DNA of 64,000 nt from Candidatus Babeliales bacterium (GTDB lineage Bacteria; Babelota; Babeliae; Babelales; Vermiphilaceae): contig JAGVLK010000016.1 of assembly GCA_020049835.1 (NCBI GenBank), forward strand, positions 62,001 to 126,000. The letters are read 5' to 3'. Position numbers and translations under genes: made by a program. The notes under the pieces were generated by a model, which had not been told where the DNA came from, ran no database searches, and saw only the letters and a program-made list of their open reading frames with translations. Of the stretch, positions 6,665-15,862 are shown piece by piece. The number at the start of each line of letters is the position of its first letter. Positions within the stretch are counted from its first letter, which is position 1.

Positions 6665-9385
6665 ATGATCCCATTAAATATTCAAATAAAAAATTTTTTA
6701 AGCTACGGCCCGGATTTGCAAACTATCGACTTTTCCCCCTACCAGCTCATTTGCCTAGCGGGCAAAAACGGTCATGGCAAATCTGCCCTGCTGGATGCCG
6801 TTACCTGGGCAATCTGGGGACAAGCACGCAAAGTCGGTGGCACCATCAAGGCAGATCAGGGGTTAGTTAAGCTGGGCCAAACGCAAATGCTCGTTATACT
6901 CGATTTTATCTGCAACGATACCCATTATCGCATCCGGCGTGAATTTGCCATCACCTATGGCAAACCTTACGCGGCACTCGATTTTGCCTTAGTCTCTGAT
7001 GATGGGCAAGAGATACAATCGTATACCGAAAAAACTATACGCGATACACAAAAAAAGATCGATGACACGCTGCGCCTTGATTATGATGCATTTATTAACA
7101 GTGCATTTTTGCGCCAGGGGCAGGCAAATGAGTTCTCTAAAAAATCACCCAAAGAGCGCAAAGAGATTTTAGCCAACATTCTTGGGCTACAACGGTTTGA
7201 AGAATTACGCCAAGCAGCGCATGAGCAGATGCGCCAAGCAACCGCGCAGCAAACACAACTTATGGCACTGCAGGAAAAACTTGCACTCCAACTCACGCAT
7301 GAAGAAGCGGCAAAAACTACGCATGCGCAGATCGCCACACAACTTGAACAAGAACAGCAACAGTGGCTTACGTTGCAAAAAGATGATCTTACATTGCAGC
7401 AAGAGGCCATTACGCACCAAAAAAAAGAGCTTGAACTCCATCATGTGCGCATTAAAATAGATGATCTGAACACGCAACAGACGGCCGGCATACAGCGTTT
7501 GCAAACGTTGGTGCAGCAATGGCGCTCCACGCATCGCATGCTTATGGCACTTCCTGAACATGCAACGCTCATGCAACAAAAGACGCAATTGGAAACAGCG
7601 CTTACTGCATATAATAATAAACTAGAGCAACGTCTGGCATTTAAAGAGCAGCATATTATACTGCAGCAGGAGCTCATTACTTACCAGCAGCAACAAGAAA
7701 AAAAAGCGCAAGAGTCCAACGAGCGTGAACGGGCCGCTGTACATCAAGCAGAGCTTGCAAGCAAACAAGCTGAACAATCGTTAAAGACTGTCACCGATCA
7801 GCATACACAACGCATGCAGGATCATACCAAACGACAAGAACAACGAGTACAGCTAACGCAAACTATCGCTGCCGCTGCGCATGTAGCACAACAATATAAA
7901 CAAGAAGAAAAAGTTTTTGAAAAACGCAAAGCCTTTTATCAGCAATGGCTCACACAAATAACGTGGCTGAAAAAAGAGATCGAATCTACGCAACAAAAAA
8001 TTGAACTGTGTCATGATGATGTTTCCACGAGCTGTCCGTTATGCGAACAGAACGTTTCAGCTTCACGCAAAAAGTTTATTAAACAGAAATTAGTACAAAC
8101 AGAGCATGCAGTTAATCATCGGTTGCAACGGCTTGCACAGGCTTTGCCACGCCTTAAAGAGATACTTATTGAACAACACAAAAAACTCAATGCACTCAAA
8201 AAAGAGCTTGAAGCGCACACCGTTGCTGAACATACCCTCGCGCAACTGGATAAAGATGAGCAAGCATATACTACTGAAAATAAGCGCCTGACCGATGAAC
8301 TAGTCGCGCAACAAGAACGAACGGCAAAACTGCAAAAAGAACATGCCACGCTCGTTGAACAGTTTGCCGCCACTGCCGCACGCATGCAAAAACAGCTGCA
8401 AGAGGACCCTGAACTCATACGGCGCCAAACCACCATTAATAAACTTGCGCAACAACTTACTGAGCTGGAATATAATGCTGACGCACACAAGGCTGATCAG
8501 CAGCGTTATGAAGCGATTAAACAACAACTGCAAAACTATGAGCAGATGCAACAGTTACAACATACACAATGCGAGCGCATGCAACAGGTACACACCATTA
8601 TTACTGAACTTAAAGAGCTACGCACAAAATTAAAAAATCTGGCAACATTGGCAGCTGCACACAAAGCAGTGCAGAATGCAGCTCAAGCGTTAGCAATACA
8701 GCAGCAACAACTTAAGCAGCGCATGCAAGAACATGCTACGCGCAAGGAGGGATTACTTGAACAAAAAGGGCGCATTGAGCAACAACTCGCAATGTTTAAA
8801 ACGATGCTCAATGAGCGCACACAGCAGCAAGCACAACTGGAGGAATTAAGCCAACAGATAGATGATTATCAAGTTATTGCACAAGCATTTGGCAAAAACG
8901 GTATGCAGGCGCTGCTCATTGAAGATGCAATTCCGGAAATTGAACAGGCTGCAAATGATCTGCTGAGCAGACTTACCGATAATCAATCGCATATCATGAT
9001 TGAATCGTTACGCGACCTAAAAAGTGGTGGCACCAAAGAAACATTGGAAATTAAAATTTCCGATAGCGCTGGCATTCGGCCATACGAGATGTTTTCCGGC
9101 GGTGAAGCTTTTCGTATCGATTTTGCATTACGCATCGCCATTTCAAAACTACTTGCTCGACGTGCTGGCACTTCACTGCAAACACTTATTATAGATGAGG
9201 GCTTTGGATCGCAAGATGAAGAAGGCATCGCACATATTATGGATGCCATCTATCGCATTCAAGATGATTTTAAAAAGATACTCATTGTTTCCCATTTGCC
9301 GGCAATGAAAGATCAATTTCCGGTGCACTTCTTGGTGCACAAAGGGGCCAATGGCAGCAATGTGCATGTTATTGAGCAAGCATGA
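6665..9385 (+). CDS. sbcC: SbcC/Rad50-type exonuclease ATPase subunit
   Basis: A 906-residue SMC-like ATPase. The N-terminal Walker A is GKNGHGKS (about residues 33-40). It is followed by two long Gln/Glu/Lys-rich coiled-coil arms flanking a zinc hook CPLC (457-460). The C-terminal head has the signature FSGGEAFR and Walker B LIIDEGFGSQDE. With the nuclease SbcD it forms the complex that opens hairpins and processes double-strand ends. No sbcD is adjacent or anywhere in this window. The start is ATG 6665, because upstream sequence lacks an in-frame alternative; no good ribosome binding site is visible. The gene is head-to-head with manB. Confidence 0.93.
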   Translation: MIPLNIQIKNFLSYGPDLQTIDFSPYQLICLAGKNGHGKSALLDAVTWAIWGQARKVGGTIKADQGLVKLGQTQMLVILDFICNDTHYRIRREFAITYGKPYAALDFALVSDDGQEIQSYTEKTIRDTQKKIDDTLRLDYDAFINSAFLRQGQANEFSKKSPKERKEILANILGLQRFEELRQAAHEQMRQATAQQTQLMALQEKLALQLTHEEAAKTTHAQIATQLEQEQQQWLTLQKDDLTLQQEAITHQKKELELHHVRIKIDDLNTQQTAGIQRLQTLVQQWRSTHRMLMALPEHATLMQQKTQLETALTAYNNKLEQRLAFKEQHIILQQELITYQQQQEKKAQESNERERAAVHQAELASKQAEQSLKTVTDQHTQRMQDHTKRQEQRVQLTQTIAAAAHVAQQYKQEEKVFEKRKAFYQQWLTQITWLKKEIESTQQKIELCHDDVSTSCPLCEQNVSASRKKFIKQKLVQTEHAVNHRLQRLAQALPRLKEILIEQHKKLNALKKELEAHTVAEHTLAQLDKDEQAYTTENKRLTDELVAQQERTAKLQKEHATLVEQFAATAARMQKQLQEDPELIRRQTTINKLAQQLTELEYNADAHKADQQRYEAIKQQLQNYEQMQQLQHTQCERMQQVHTIITELKELRTKLKNLATLAAAHKAVQNAAQALAIQQQQLKQRMQEHATRKEGLLEQKGRIEQQLAMFKTMLNERTQQQAQLEELSQQIDDYQVIAQAFGKNGMQALLIEDAIPEIEQAANDLLSRLTDNQSHIMIESLRDLKSGGTKETLEIKISDSAGIRPYEMFSGGEAFRIDFALRIAISKLLARRAGTSLQTLIIDEGFGSQDEEGIAHIMDAIYRIQDDFKKILIVSHLPAMKDQFPVHFLVHKGANGSNVHVIEQA

Positions 9386-9456
9386 GTTGATCTGAGCATC
9401 AATTTTTGCTACGCTATGCCAACTATAACAATAATAACAGAGAAAAGGGTAATCTA

Positions 9457-9867
9457 ATGAACAAATGGTATATACTGGTGATCTTATTACAAAGTAGTTT
9501 ATTGTGGTCTGCTGCTAGTGGAAGGGATGAAAATAGGTTACATGCAGCTATTAAAGGGATTGACTGCGCCCTATCTGAACTTCATACCGATATGCAAGAT
9601 ATAAAAGGAAATATAACAACCACTGCGCAGCATAGTTCCCAACTACCGACACTTGTAGAAAAAGTTGACGCCCTCCTTGGCATAGGACAATCGCTGCTTG
9701 GCGAGCTCCGCCAGCAAAATGCTCATCTGGAAATTTCAGCCAAAGCACAAACACTTTCTGCGCTCATAGCTCATGCAAAAGTTAAGACTACTGCAATATT
9801 TCTTTCCAAAGATCATCCAATCACATTATTGGCTGATGATCTATCTAAACATGTTCAACAAAAATAA
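9457..9867 (+). CDS. Small secreted coiled-coil protein
   Basis: 136 residues from ATG 9457, chosen because GAGAAAAGGG lies just upstream and the product then begins with a proper signal peptide (about residues 1-19, ending LWSAAS). The frame is open further upstream, but that part is not signal-like. The mature part is one or two amphipathic helices without a recognisable domain. The gene is 71 bases after sbcC and convergent with the next gene. Function unknown. Confidence 0.7.
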   Translation: MNKWYILVILLQSSLLWSAASGRDENRLHAAIKGIDCALSELHTDMQDIKGNITTTAQHSSQLPTLVEKVDALLGIGQSLLGELRQQNAHLEISAKAQTLSALIAHAKVKTTAIFLSKDHPITLLADDLSKHVQQK

Positions 9868-9916
9868 CTGGATTATTCGACTGCATAACTGGCGAGCAAA
9901 TTACCTTTTTCATTCT

Positions 9917-10522
9917 TTATTCTACTTCACGACCAAGACGCATAGCCATTGCTTGTGGTTTATCAAGCAATGCGGTCCTCTCCTGTGTGTGTGCTGCCTC
10001 ACGCCACTTATTACTCGCCCGAGTAACTATCCATTCATCTATACGCTCAGCATAAGATTTTTCGGGTAATCCAGTGCTAGTATTTTTACCCCCCCATAGC
10101 ATTACGGCTGCACCTGTCATTGGCGGACATGAAGCACAACAAGTATAGGCAATAATATTACCGGCTTTAGTACTTAACGTATAACAGTTACCGTCACAAA
10201 CACCTACTCCATAAGTCAAAAGACATACGGGATACGATATAATTTCTGTTAAGCAGCAGCAATTATACAGGTTAAATCCCTTTTTTTGCATCCATGCAGC
10301 AGTTTCTACCGGGCATGACTGCCTTACCTCTGAAGGAGGAAATACCAAATCATGTGTTGCTTGGCAATCATCGGTCACATAACCACAACAACCCGATCGA
10401 AATTTTTTGATGTTCAGCGCATGCTGTTCATCTTCGCTAAGTGTAAGAGCTGTACTTGTTTCGGCACCACGCAACATAGGGATTAGAGAACAACTGAGTA
10501 ATAATAAACTCAATATATGCAT
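9917..10522 (-). CDS. Cys-rich secreted/membrane protein, paralog B
   Basis: 201 residues with an AAAGGA site and a signal peptide ending about residue 20 (LRGAE). The mature protein carries about 15 cysteines, several paired (CC, CCC), around a hydrophobic stretch and a second hydrophobic segment, then a helical C-terminus ending QERTALL. It shares the order of features with the gene at 10553: WMQKKG or RMQNHG before a Cys cluster, then a hydrophobic hairpin, then QERxxLL. The two are tandem paralogs, 30 bases apart. A seven-G run lies in the coding strand near 10090. The cysteines suggest disulfides in an oxidising compartment. Family unknown. Confidence 0.7.
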   Translation of the reverse strand: MHILSLLLLSCSLIPMLRGAETSTALTLSEDEQHALNIKKFRSGCCGYVTDDCQATHDLVFPPSEVRQSCPVETAAWMQKKGFNLYNCCCLTEIISYPVCLLTYGVGVCDGNCYTLSTKAGNIIAYTCCASCPPMTGAAVMLWGGKNTSTGLPEKSYAERIDEWIVTRASNKWREAAHTQERTALLDKPQAMAMRLGREVE

Positions 10523-10552
10523 AGGATTTCCTTTATCAAAATGTGTATATAA

Positions 10553-11164
10553 TTACGAATGCTCATCAACTGCATCACGAACTGTGATCTCGGCTATCGG
10601 TATTGGCTGCGCAAGCAGTGGCTGCCGTTCTTGCGCTGCTTGTGCATGCATACTATAAAATGTAATTGCACTGCGCCTAAAATCGCGATCAAGCTTATAG
10701 GTCCATGGATTAAATCCTCTTACACAGCTCGTACTCAAAAAAATAGTGGAAACAAAGGCGCTCAATGATACTGCTGCAAGATATCCGACAACGGGAGCAA
10801 TAGGTCCGGAAGAACAAACGATTGCTCCAACGTCAATTACCATAGCAGTCCCCGAAATACAGCCTGCGCATTGACAACATGAAGTCGCCGTGCAACCATG
10901 ATTTTGCATGCGTGTAATAAACTGCGTGAGTGAACAGGGAATACCATCCGGTATCGGTAAAGCAACAGAAGAACATAGGCCAAAACAGGACGGATTGAAA
11001 TCCGCAATAAACTGTTCTGTCGCAGATTCATCCCATGGATACGGTGGCAATGGTTGTGTAAGTGACGGCAAAGAACGTGCTTCATTATAACTAATCGCAT
11101 TGCGATCTGCCGCACGTAGATGCATAATAAGGCCCAGGCTCAAAGTTAGCATAACAATGTTCAT
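10553..11164 (-). CDS. Cys-rich secreted/membrane protein, paralog A
   Basis: 203 residues from ATG 11164, preceded by GAGGA; a TTG five codons upstream is less likely. The signal peptide ends about residue 18 (LRAAD). It is followed by a Pro-rich stretch, a Cys cluster (ATSCCQCAGC), two adjacent hydrophobic segments that could form a membrane hairpin, and a helical tail with QERQPLL. It is the first gene of a two-gene unit with its paralog. Function unknown; a membrane-inserted exported protein is the simplest reading. Confidence 0.7.
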   Translation of the reverse strand: MNIVMLTLSLGLIMHLRAADRNAISYNEARSLPSLTQPLPPYPWDESATEQFIADFNPSCFGLCSSVALPIPDGIPCSLTQFITRMQNHGCTATSCCQCAGCISGTAMVIDVGAIVCSSGPIAPVVGYLAAVSLSAFVSTIFLSTSCVRGFNPWTYKLDRDFRRSAITFYSMHAQAAQERQPLLAQPIPIAEITVRDAVDEHS

Positions 11165-11209
11165 AACAATTCCTCGCAATTAAATATACTTATTTATAAT
11201 TAAGATAGC

Positions 11210-11282
11210 CATCCTGAGCTTGTCGAAGGATTTTCCGTATACTTATTTTTTAATATGAAGATCCTTCGACAAGCTCAGGATG
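11210..11282. repeat. Long inverted repeat of a widespread palindromic type
   Basis: Perfect 22-base arms at 11210-11231 and 11261-11282 share the core CCTGAGCTTGTCGAAGG and are separated by 29 AT-rich bases. Similar CCTTCGACAAGCTCAGG repeats recur in many bacterial genomes. The element lies downstream of the MazG-like gene and upstream of the Cys-rich pair, so it could act as a transcript hairpin. It is not a classic terminator because no long T run follows. Confidence 0.8.
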
Positions 11283-11346
11283 ATTAATAGTCGATATAAT
11301 GTATAAACGATTTTTATGATAACAGTTTTGACTATTTTTGTACAGT

Positions 11347-11757
11347 TTAGATAATTTCCGGAAATATATCCGGCCGCTCAAGACAATAAATCTCACTATA
11401 ACTGCCTGCAGGATGCTCCGCTCTACTTACAAACGTACGTTGCATAAAACCACCAAGTTCAGCACGTTTTTTATCCTGCGCAGCATGTAACTCATCTTTA
11501 GTAATACCATGTAATGCAAGTAAGGTATCGACAACTTCATAGAGATCTGCTAGCTCTTGAATGAGCACCGGCAATGACGCGGCTTCCTCTATTTCATGCG
11601 CTTCTTCAACCAGTTTTATGCGCAGTTGATAATCAAACTGCTCGTCATTTATCGGTTGCACATGAATGCGCGAGCCTTGGCTTTCAAGACGAGCGGGCAG
11701 CTTATCGCGCCACAGTTTTTCTTGCTTGAATACACGCATGTTGGGTTGCTTCGTCAT
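11347..11757 (-). CDS. MazG-superfamily NTP pyrophosphohydrolase
   Basis: A 136-residue all-alpha nucleotide pyrophosphohydrolase resembling the house-cleaning group related to phosphoribosyl-ATP pyrophosphatase. KLWRDKLP near the N-terminus, the metal-binding KLVEEAHEIEEA helix and the ELADLYEVVD helix give the E-x3-E...E-x2-D pattern. The expected reaction is hydrolysis of a non-canonical or excess NTP to NMP and PPi; the substrate cannot be read. It stands alone, with the inverted repeat 64 bases downstream. Confidence 0.82.
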   Translation of the reverse strand: MTKQPNMRVFKQEKLWRDKLPARLESQGSRIHVQPINDEQFDYQLRIKLVEEAHEIEEAASLPVLIQELADLYEVVDTLLALHGITKDELHAAQDKKRAELGGFMQRTFVSRAEHPAGSYSEIYCLERPDIFPEII

Positions 11758-11821
11758 TATCTTTTTCCTCAGAAATTTTCTTTACGTTATCTTGACATCC
11801 AGCAGACTACATAAATTTTAA

Positions 11822-11852
11822 ATCCCGCTGAATAAAGCGGGGTTTTTCTTTT
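11822..11852. terminator. Intrinsic terminator
   Basis: A stem CCCGCT/AGCGGG with a short AT loop has T-rich sequence on its right and A/T-rich sequence on its left. It most likely ends the minus-strand gene at 11888 and may act in both directions. Confidence 0.65.
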
Positions 11853-11887
11853 CATGTTTGCAACTATCACAAAATGGCCAACTAATA

Positions 11888-12367
11888 TTAGAAAGCCGCT
11901 GCATCAGGTTCAGCCCGTTCCAAGCTCTCACATGCTACATTAAGCAAACAGTTGATAACCGCAGCGATCCATGGAGCAGCTGCTACCGTTAAACCAACAT
12001 TATGGAGCACTTGGCAACTATTTACCATTATATTATGTATATTCCGAAATTGATGGACTGCAATAAATCTATCTCTAAAAAGTTCCGGCCCTACAGATAA
12101 AACTAATGCTATGGCCGCTATACCCATACCAACTGCTCCTGCAACAATTGTAGGCTTCCTCGCCGATGCTTTTTCAAAAGTTTTTTGCAGCGCCCGCAAT
12201 TTTGCAAGTTCAACATTAATAAGTGTCTTATAACTGTTGCCTAATTGACGATCGCACATTGCAGAAGATTCTGGCAAATCTAAACTATTTGTTTGCATAA
12301 CGCTGGCAAACATAGCTGGCAACAAACAAGCATTTAGTATGCAGGTGAAAATTAAAACTTTTTTCAT
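11888..12367 (-). CDS. Secreted or membrane orphan protein
   Basis: 159 residues with an AAAGGATCTG site, a signal peptide (about 1-21), a soluble helical part and two hydrophobic segments (about residues 73-93 and 122-145) that could span a membrane. It ends with a short polar tail. It resembles the other small exported orphans only in layout. Function unknown. The 116 bases between its start and the IS element hold no obvious gene. Confidence 0.65.
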   Translation of the reverse strand: MKKVLIFTCILNACLLPAMFASVMQTNSLDLPESSAMCDRQLGNSYKTLINVELAKLRALQKTFEKASARKPTIVAGAVGMGIAAIALVLSVGPELFRDRFIAVHQFRNIHNIMVNSCQVLHNVGLTVAAAPWIAAVINCLLNVACESLERAEPDAAAF

Positions 12368-12487
12368 AGCAGATCCTTTATGTTAATTAAGTAATATATG
12401 CTTGGAATGCGGACTTGTTACTACCTCCAAATCAAGCGTGAGTTTAATCTATATTGTTGAAATAGCAAGTTATTGCAGATAGCCTAG

Positions 12488-13339
12488 GTTCTGTTGAGTT
12501 TTTAGCATAACCATATCACAGCTCCAACAAATGACAAAAATGCTCCAAAATTACGGGCGCTTTTATCAAAACGTGAAAACACTCTGCGAAAGTATTTAAT
12601 TTTCGAAAAGAAGCATTCAATCGCATGTCGCTCTTTATATGTATCTTTATCATACGGTATATTTTCAATGCGATTACTCCGTGGTGGAATTACAGCCGTG
12701 CAATTTTTGCTTTTTAATTGGGCGCGAAGCTCATTGCAATCGTAACCCTTGTCCCCTAAGACATTTGAGTCTCGAACCCCCTCTAAAAGTCTCTCGGCCT
12801 GCGTAATCTCATTACGTTGTCCAGCGGTAATGATTATTTTGAGAGGATTGCCTAAGGCGTCAACTTTTGCATGGATTTTACTTGAAAAGCCGCCTTTACT
12901 TCGACCTAATCCTTCAGTTTCTTGATCTCCATATCCTGCTGCACAAGCATGCGCACGAACAATTGTTGCATCAATCATAATATTTTCAAGATCAGGATCT
13001 TGAGCACAATATCCAAGCAATTCATCCCAAATATTTTTTTTTGACCACTCATTAAATCTATGAAAAACACTATTCCATAAGCCGTAGTATCTGGGTAATT
13101 CGCGCCACTGCGCGCCTGTTCGCGACATCCAATAAATGGCTTCTATAAAGCGTTTGCAACTTGCTTCACTCATAATATAGATCCGTTTCAGCGATTTTAA
13201 AAAATTTAAAATTTTGCTCCAGGCTGCTTCATTGATATACTCTTTATTCATGGTAGTGCCGATGATTTAAAGTTTTGTCGCTTTTTTTATCGGTACTATC
13301 ATACTTCAAGAGTTTATTTTTTCAAAAACTCAACAAAAC
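12488..13339. mobile_element. Intact IS5-family insertion sequence
   Basis: An 852-base element with 16-base terminal inverted repeats (GTTyTGTTGAGTTTTT, one mismatch) and a CTAG target duplication at 12484-12487 and 13340-13343, the YTAR-type target of the IS5 family. It carries one full-length transposase. It sits in a fragment of the toxin pre-region. The intact copy has the same CTAG uninterrupted at 17111-17114, which fixes the boundary precisely. Confidence 0.93.
12502..13251 (-). CDS. IS5-family transposase
   Basis: A 249-residue DDE transposase encoded in a single frame. An N-terminal DUF4096-like region (WRELPRYYGLWNSVFHRFNEW) precedes the catalytic core: first Asp in MIDATIVRAH, the motif LGRSKGGFSSKIH, second Asp in VLGDKGYD, and the Glu in RHAIECFFSKIK with the downstream K-x-F-RR. 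Many relatives need a frameshift between two ORFs; this copy does not. All catalytic residues are present, so the element may be active. Confidence 0.93.
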   Translation of the reverse strand: MNKEYINEAAWSKILNFLKSLKRIYIMSEASCKRFIEAIYWMSRTGAQWRELPRYYGLWNSVFHRFNEWSKKNIWDELLGYCAQDPDLENIMIDATIVRAHACAAGYGDQETEGLGRSKGGFSSKIHAKVDALGNPLKIIITAGQRNEITQAERLLEGVRDSNVLGDKGYDCNELRAQLKSKNCTAVIPPRSNRIENIPYDKDTYKERHAIECFFSKIKYFRRVFSRFDKSARNFGAFLSFVGAVIWLC

Positions 13340-13934
13340 CTAGAAGATGAACAAGGGCCTGTTTCCGTTGAATTTGATGTCTCAGCTGAGCTTCCCGGCA
13401 ATTGCAAAAATCCCGGTTGTGCGGAAGTCAACGTTTGGCCCATCTGCTTGCCTAACTCACGCAATGCAGCGGTATGGATGGGCATGTTCGAACTTTCAGC
13501 AACAATCTGCATTCCCTGCGCTCCCAGATGTGCTACTTGACCACTTTCATTCAGAATAACACGACTCACCGATTCGGGGTTCGTTAAAGCATTTATGAAA
13601 CGTGTGCCTTCGTATTGCGCTACCCGTTCCGTACGATATATATTCGCAGCAACTTGTGCTGCGGTCGCTGGTGAACCGCCAAAATGAGCAGATATTACAA
13701 GCTCTTTTGCCATAGCATCAAAGTTCTGCGCAGCCTGCGCGATGCCCTGTGTTAGTTTGCTCAACCCGCTTATGCCGACTTCAATTACACCAAATTGCAT
13801 CGCCTCTCGACCGGCAAACTGTCCGGTAGTAACCCCGGCTTGTCGCCATTCTTGGGCCGTCATGTAGGGCATTTGATTAATAAATTGTGCAGCTTGATGT
13901 GCAACATGATTTACTGCGGTAGTAATGCGGACAT
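13340..13934 (-). pseudogene. Remnant of the toxin pre-region, cut by the IS element
   Basis: The translation is nearly identical to part of the 1455-residue toxin (the region corresponding to 17111-17697), including SAHFGGSPATAAQVAANIY and the AQPGFLQLPG linker. Homology stops abruptly at 13934 on the 5' side and at the CTAG of the IS insertion on the 3' side. No start, signal peptide or toxin tip remains. Across the IS, the frame would have continued into about 13 unrelated codons before a stop. It is a leftover of a duplicated cassette and a substrate for homologous recombination. Confidence 0.88.
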
Positions 13935-13983
13935 TATGAAATCATCAATCTACAGAAAGTATGTACAGAAATTTAGATATTTT

Positions 13984-14412
13984 TCAGAAAGTATCAGTAT
14001 GCAACTCTATGATTTTAAAATTTCTACATATATCTACCAACAACTTTATATACCAACCGAAATCGATTGCATGTTCATCTTTTGGATACAAAAAAGTGCT
14101 TGTTCTAATATTGCTAAATGTACCTATTTGCACTTCCATATGACTTTCTTTTTGATAAAACCAAAAATGCATTGCATGGCCTTCGATCACACCGTACCAT
14201 GCTGCACCATTTATATAAGCTTCGTTCATACGCTCAAAAACAATTTTGAGAGCTTTATTGTGAGATAACACTGGAGCCTCTTCATATGATTTTCCCAATT
14301 CATAATCATAAAATATGAACCCTAGCCTCTCGCAATTTTTAAATATTTCATTCAATGTGTTTTCATTTATTCTGCAATCTAATAATACTTCTACTGAATA
14401 TGACAGACTCAT
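13984..14412 (-). CDS. Probable immunity protein for the orphan nuclease toxin
   Basis: A 142-residue cytoplasmic protein without a signal peptide, starting 4 bases after the toxin stop at 14417. It is acidic to neutral with mixed alpha/beta character and has aromatic-rich stretches (AAWYGVIEGHAMHFWFY). I recognise no family. Position directly downstream of a toxin tip, small size and lack of an export signal are the usual marks of an immunity gene. The assignment is contextual. Confidence 0.6.
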   Translation of the reverse strand: MSLSYSVEVLLDCRINENTLNEIFKNCERLGFIFYDYELGKSYEEAPVLSHNKALKIVFERMNEAYINGAAWYGVIEGHAMHFWFYQKESHMEVQIGTFSNIRTSTFLYPKDEHAIDFGWYIKLLVDICRNFKIIELHTDTF

Positions 14413-14416
14413 ATGA

Positions 14417-15850
14417 CTACCCTTCTACATAATTAATATTTTTGGAGATCAGCCACTTTTTGATATTTTCTGGAATCGGTTGTCGTGAATGAAACTCAAA
14501 TATTTTATTATGCTCAGTTGCAATTTTATTTAGTTGAGGAAGGCCACTCATTATTTGATTAACTCTTTCTGGACTTAAAGTATCCCAATTAATATTTTTG
14601 CACTCTACAAACTTATCAAGTGTTATTATATCAATATCGCGGGGACAATCCGTTACATTTTTTGAGCCAAAAGAGACTATGGTTTCACGATTGGTCACCA
14701 ATCGATTGGCAACTTCCAATTCGCATAGTGCACCACGTGCAGTTCCAAGTCTCCCAGGTTCAGCACCATTATATCCCAGTTCCAACAATTTTTGTAATGG
14801 ACCATCTTTGCCCAATGCACCTGGCGTATCTTTAAATTGTTGTACCAAACTTTGCAATTGCTCGCCAGAACATACAGCTCCATCATAAAGATGCAATGGT
14901 AAATTATTAAGATCAAGTTTTCTTATATCAATCTTCTTATCTACCGTTAAGAAGTCTTGCAACGTAACAAGTTGTACTACTCCGCTTGATTTTCCAGGCA
15001 ACTGCATAAATCCTGGCTGCGCCTGCATCAAACTACTGCCTAAACAGCCGCCTAGTTCACGCATTGCTTGTGCAACTATACCTACCGGTTTTAAATCAGC
15101 ACCAGAACATACTGAAGATACCGTTTTTATTGCAGCCGCAAGTGATCTGCTGCCAATAGCACTTTCAGCATTTATAAAAGGCTGTAATACTTGACCCGGC
15201 TGCGTAGCTACACCCGCTACGCGTCTTACCAGTTCTATGCGTGGTTGCGTTGGCAAAGCATATAACGGTGACCGCGCAAATGATTTTTCAAGCTGTGTCA
15301 CCAATACCAAATGCTTAAACTGCTGCGTTGTAAAATCCTTTGTCGCATGTGCAATCGTACCAATGTTCTGTACTTGACGTGAAAGACCACTAACAACTTT
15401 GCCCGCACCTTGAATACCTTTCAGCAGCGCAAATCGTTCGAGCGTATTTTTTGCTGCACATTCACCTACTGTGTATGCAGCGCATTCCCATTCTGCAGCC
15501 GACTGTGGCAATTGTATAGAATCTATCGTTTGTAATATGTTGGTAATCGATTTGCCGATCTGCTCTGCGCATGAAGCCAACATTTGATTGTTTTCTTTGC
15601 AATATGCCTCAGCTGCATCATAATTACCACATTCAAAATGTATGTCAATCTGCGCAACATTAGCTGCAAGCCGTGCCGTTCCATTCCCAAGATCTGCCGC
15701 TACGGCACACATATCTTTTAATGCTTGTAGCACATCAACCTGTTTACAGCCTTGCCACGCGCCTGCACCTAATGCTTTTAGCACATTGGTGGCAGTTTCG
15801 GCAGATGCACAAACATCGTATACAACTTTAGTTAAAAATTTTATCTTCAC
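14417..15850 (-). CDS. Orphan toxin cassette with PD-(D/E)XK-like nuclease tip
   Basis: 477 residues from a GTG at 15850 with no signal peptide and no good ribosome binding site. Residues 1-300 are diverged but alignable to the pre-toxin region of the 1455-residue protein (for example FECGNYDAAEAY against IEFGRYDEARRI) and end with the linker AQPGFMQLPG. Beyond it the sequence is unrelated. The last 106 residues carry E377/E379, D405-I-D407 and E416-C-K418, a plausible PD-(D/E)XK nuclease core as in many bacterial toxins. Lack of export signals suggests a silent cassette that can recombine onto the full-length gene. An immunity candidate follows 4 bases later. Confidence 0.7.
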   Translation of the reverse strand: MKIKFLTKVVYDVCASAETATNVLKALGAGAWQGCKQVDVLQALKDMCAVAADLGNGTARLAANVAQIDIHFECGNYDAAEAYCKENNQMLASCAEQIGKSITNILQTIDSIQLPQSAAEWECAAYTVGECAAKNTLERFALLKGIQGAGKVVSGLSRQVQNIGTIAHATKDFTTQQFKHLVLVTQLEKSFARSPLYALPTQPRIELVRRVAGVATQPGQVLQPFINAESAIGSRSLAAAIKTVSSVCSGADLKPVGIVAQAMRELGGCLGSSLMQAQPGFMQLPGKSSGVVQLVTLQDFLTVDKKIDIRKLDLNNLPLHLYDGAVCSGEQLQSLVQQFKDTPGALGKDGPLQKLLELGYNGAEPGRLGTARGALCELEVANRLVTNRETIVSFGSKNVTDCPRDIDIITLDKFVECKNINWDTLSPERVNQIMSGLPQLNKIATEHNKIFEFHSRQPIPENIKKWLISKNINYVEG

Positions 15851-15862
15851 AAAATTTTTAAG

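Noticed and set aside
7081-8633. Several overlapping frames inside sbcC on both strands
   Set aside because: They result from Gln/Lys-rich coiled-coil codon bias; none has a start site, conserved motif or independent context.
13330-13872. Separate intact gene of 180 residues
   Set aside because: Homology to the toxin runs beyond its apparent start to 13934, and its end runs into the IS inverted repeat, so it is a truncated remnant.
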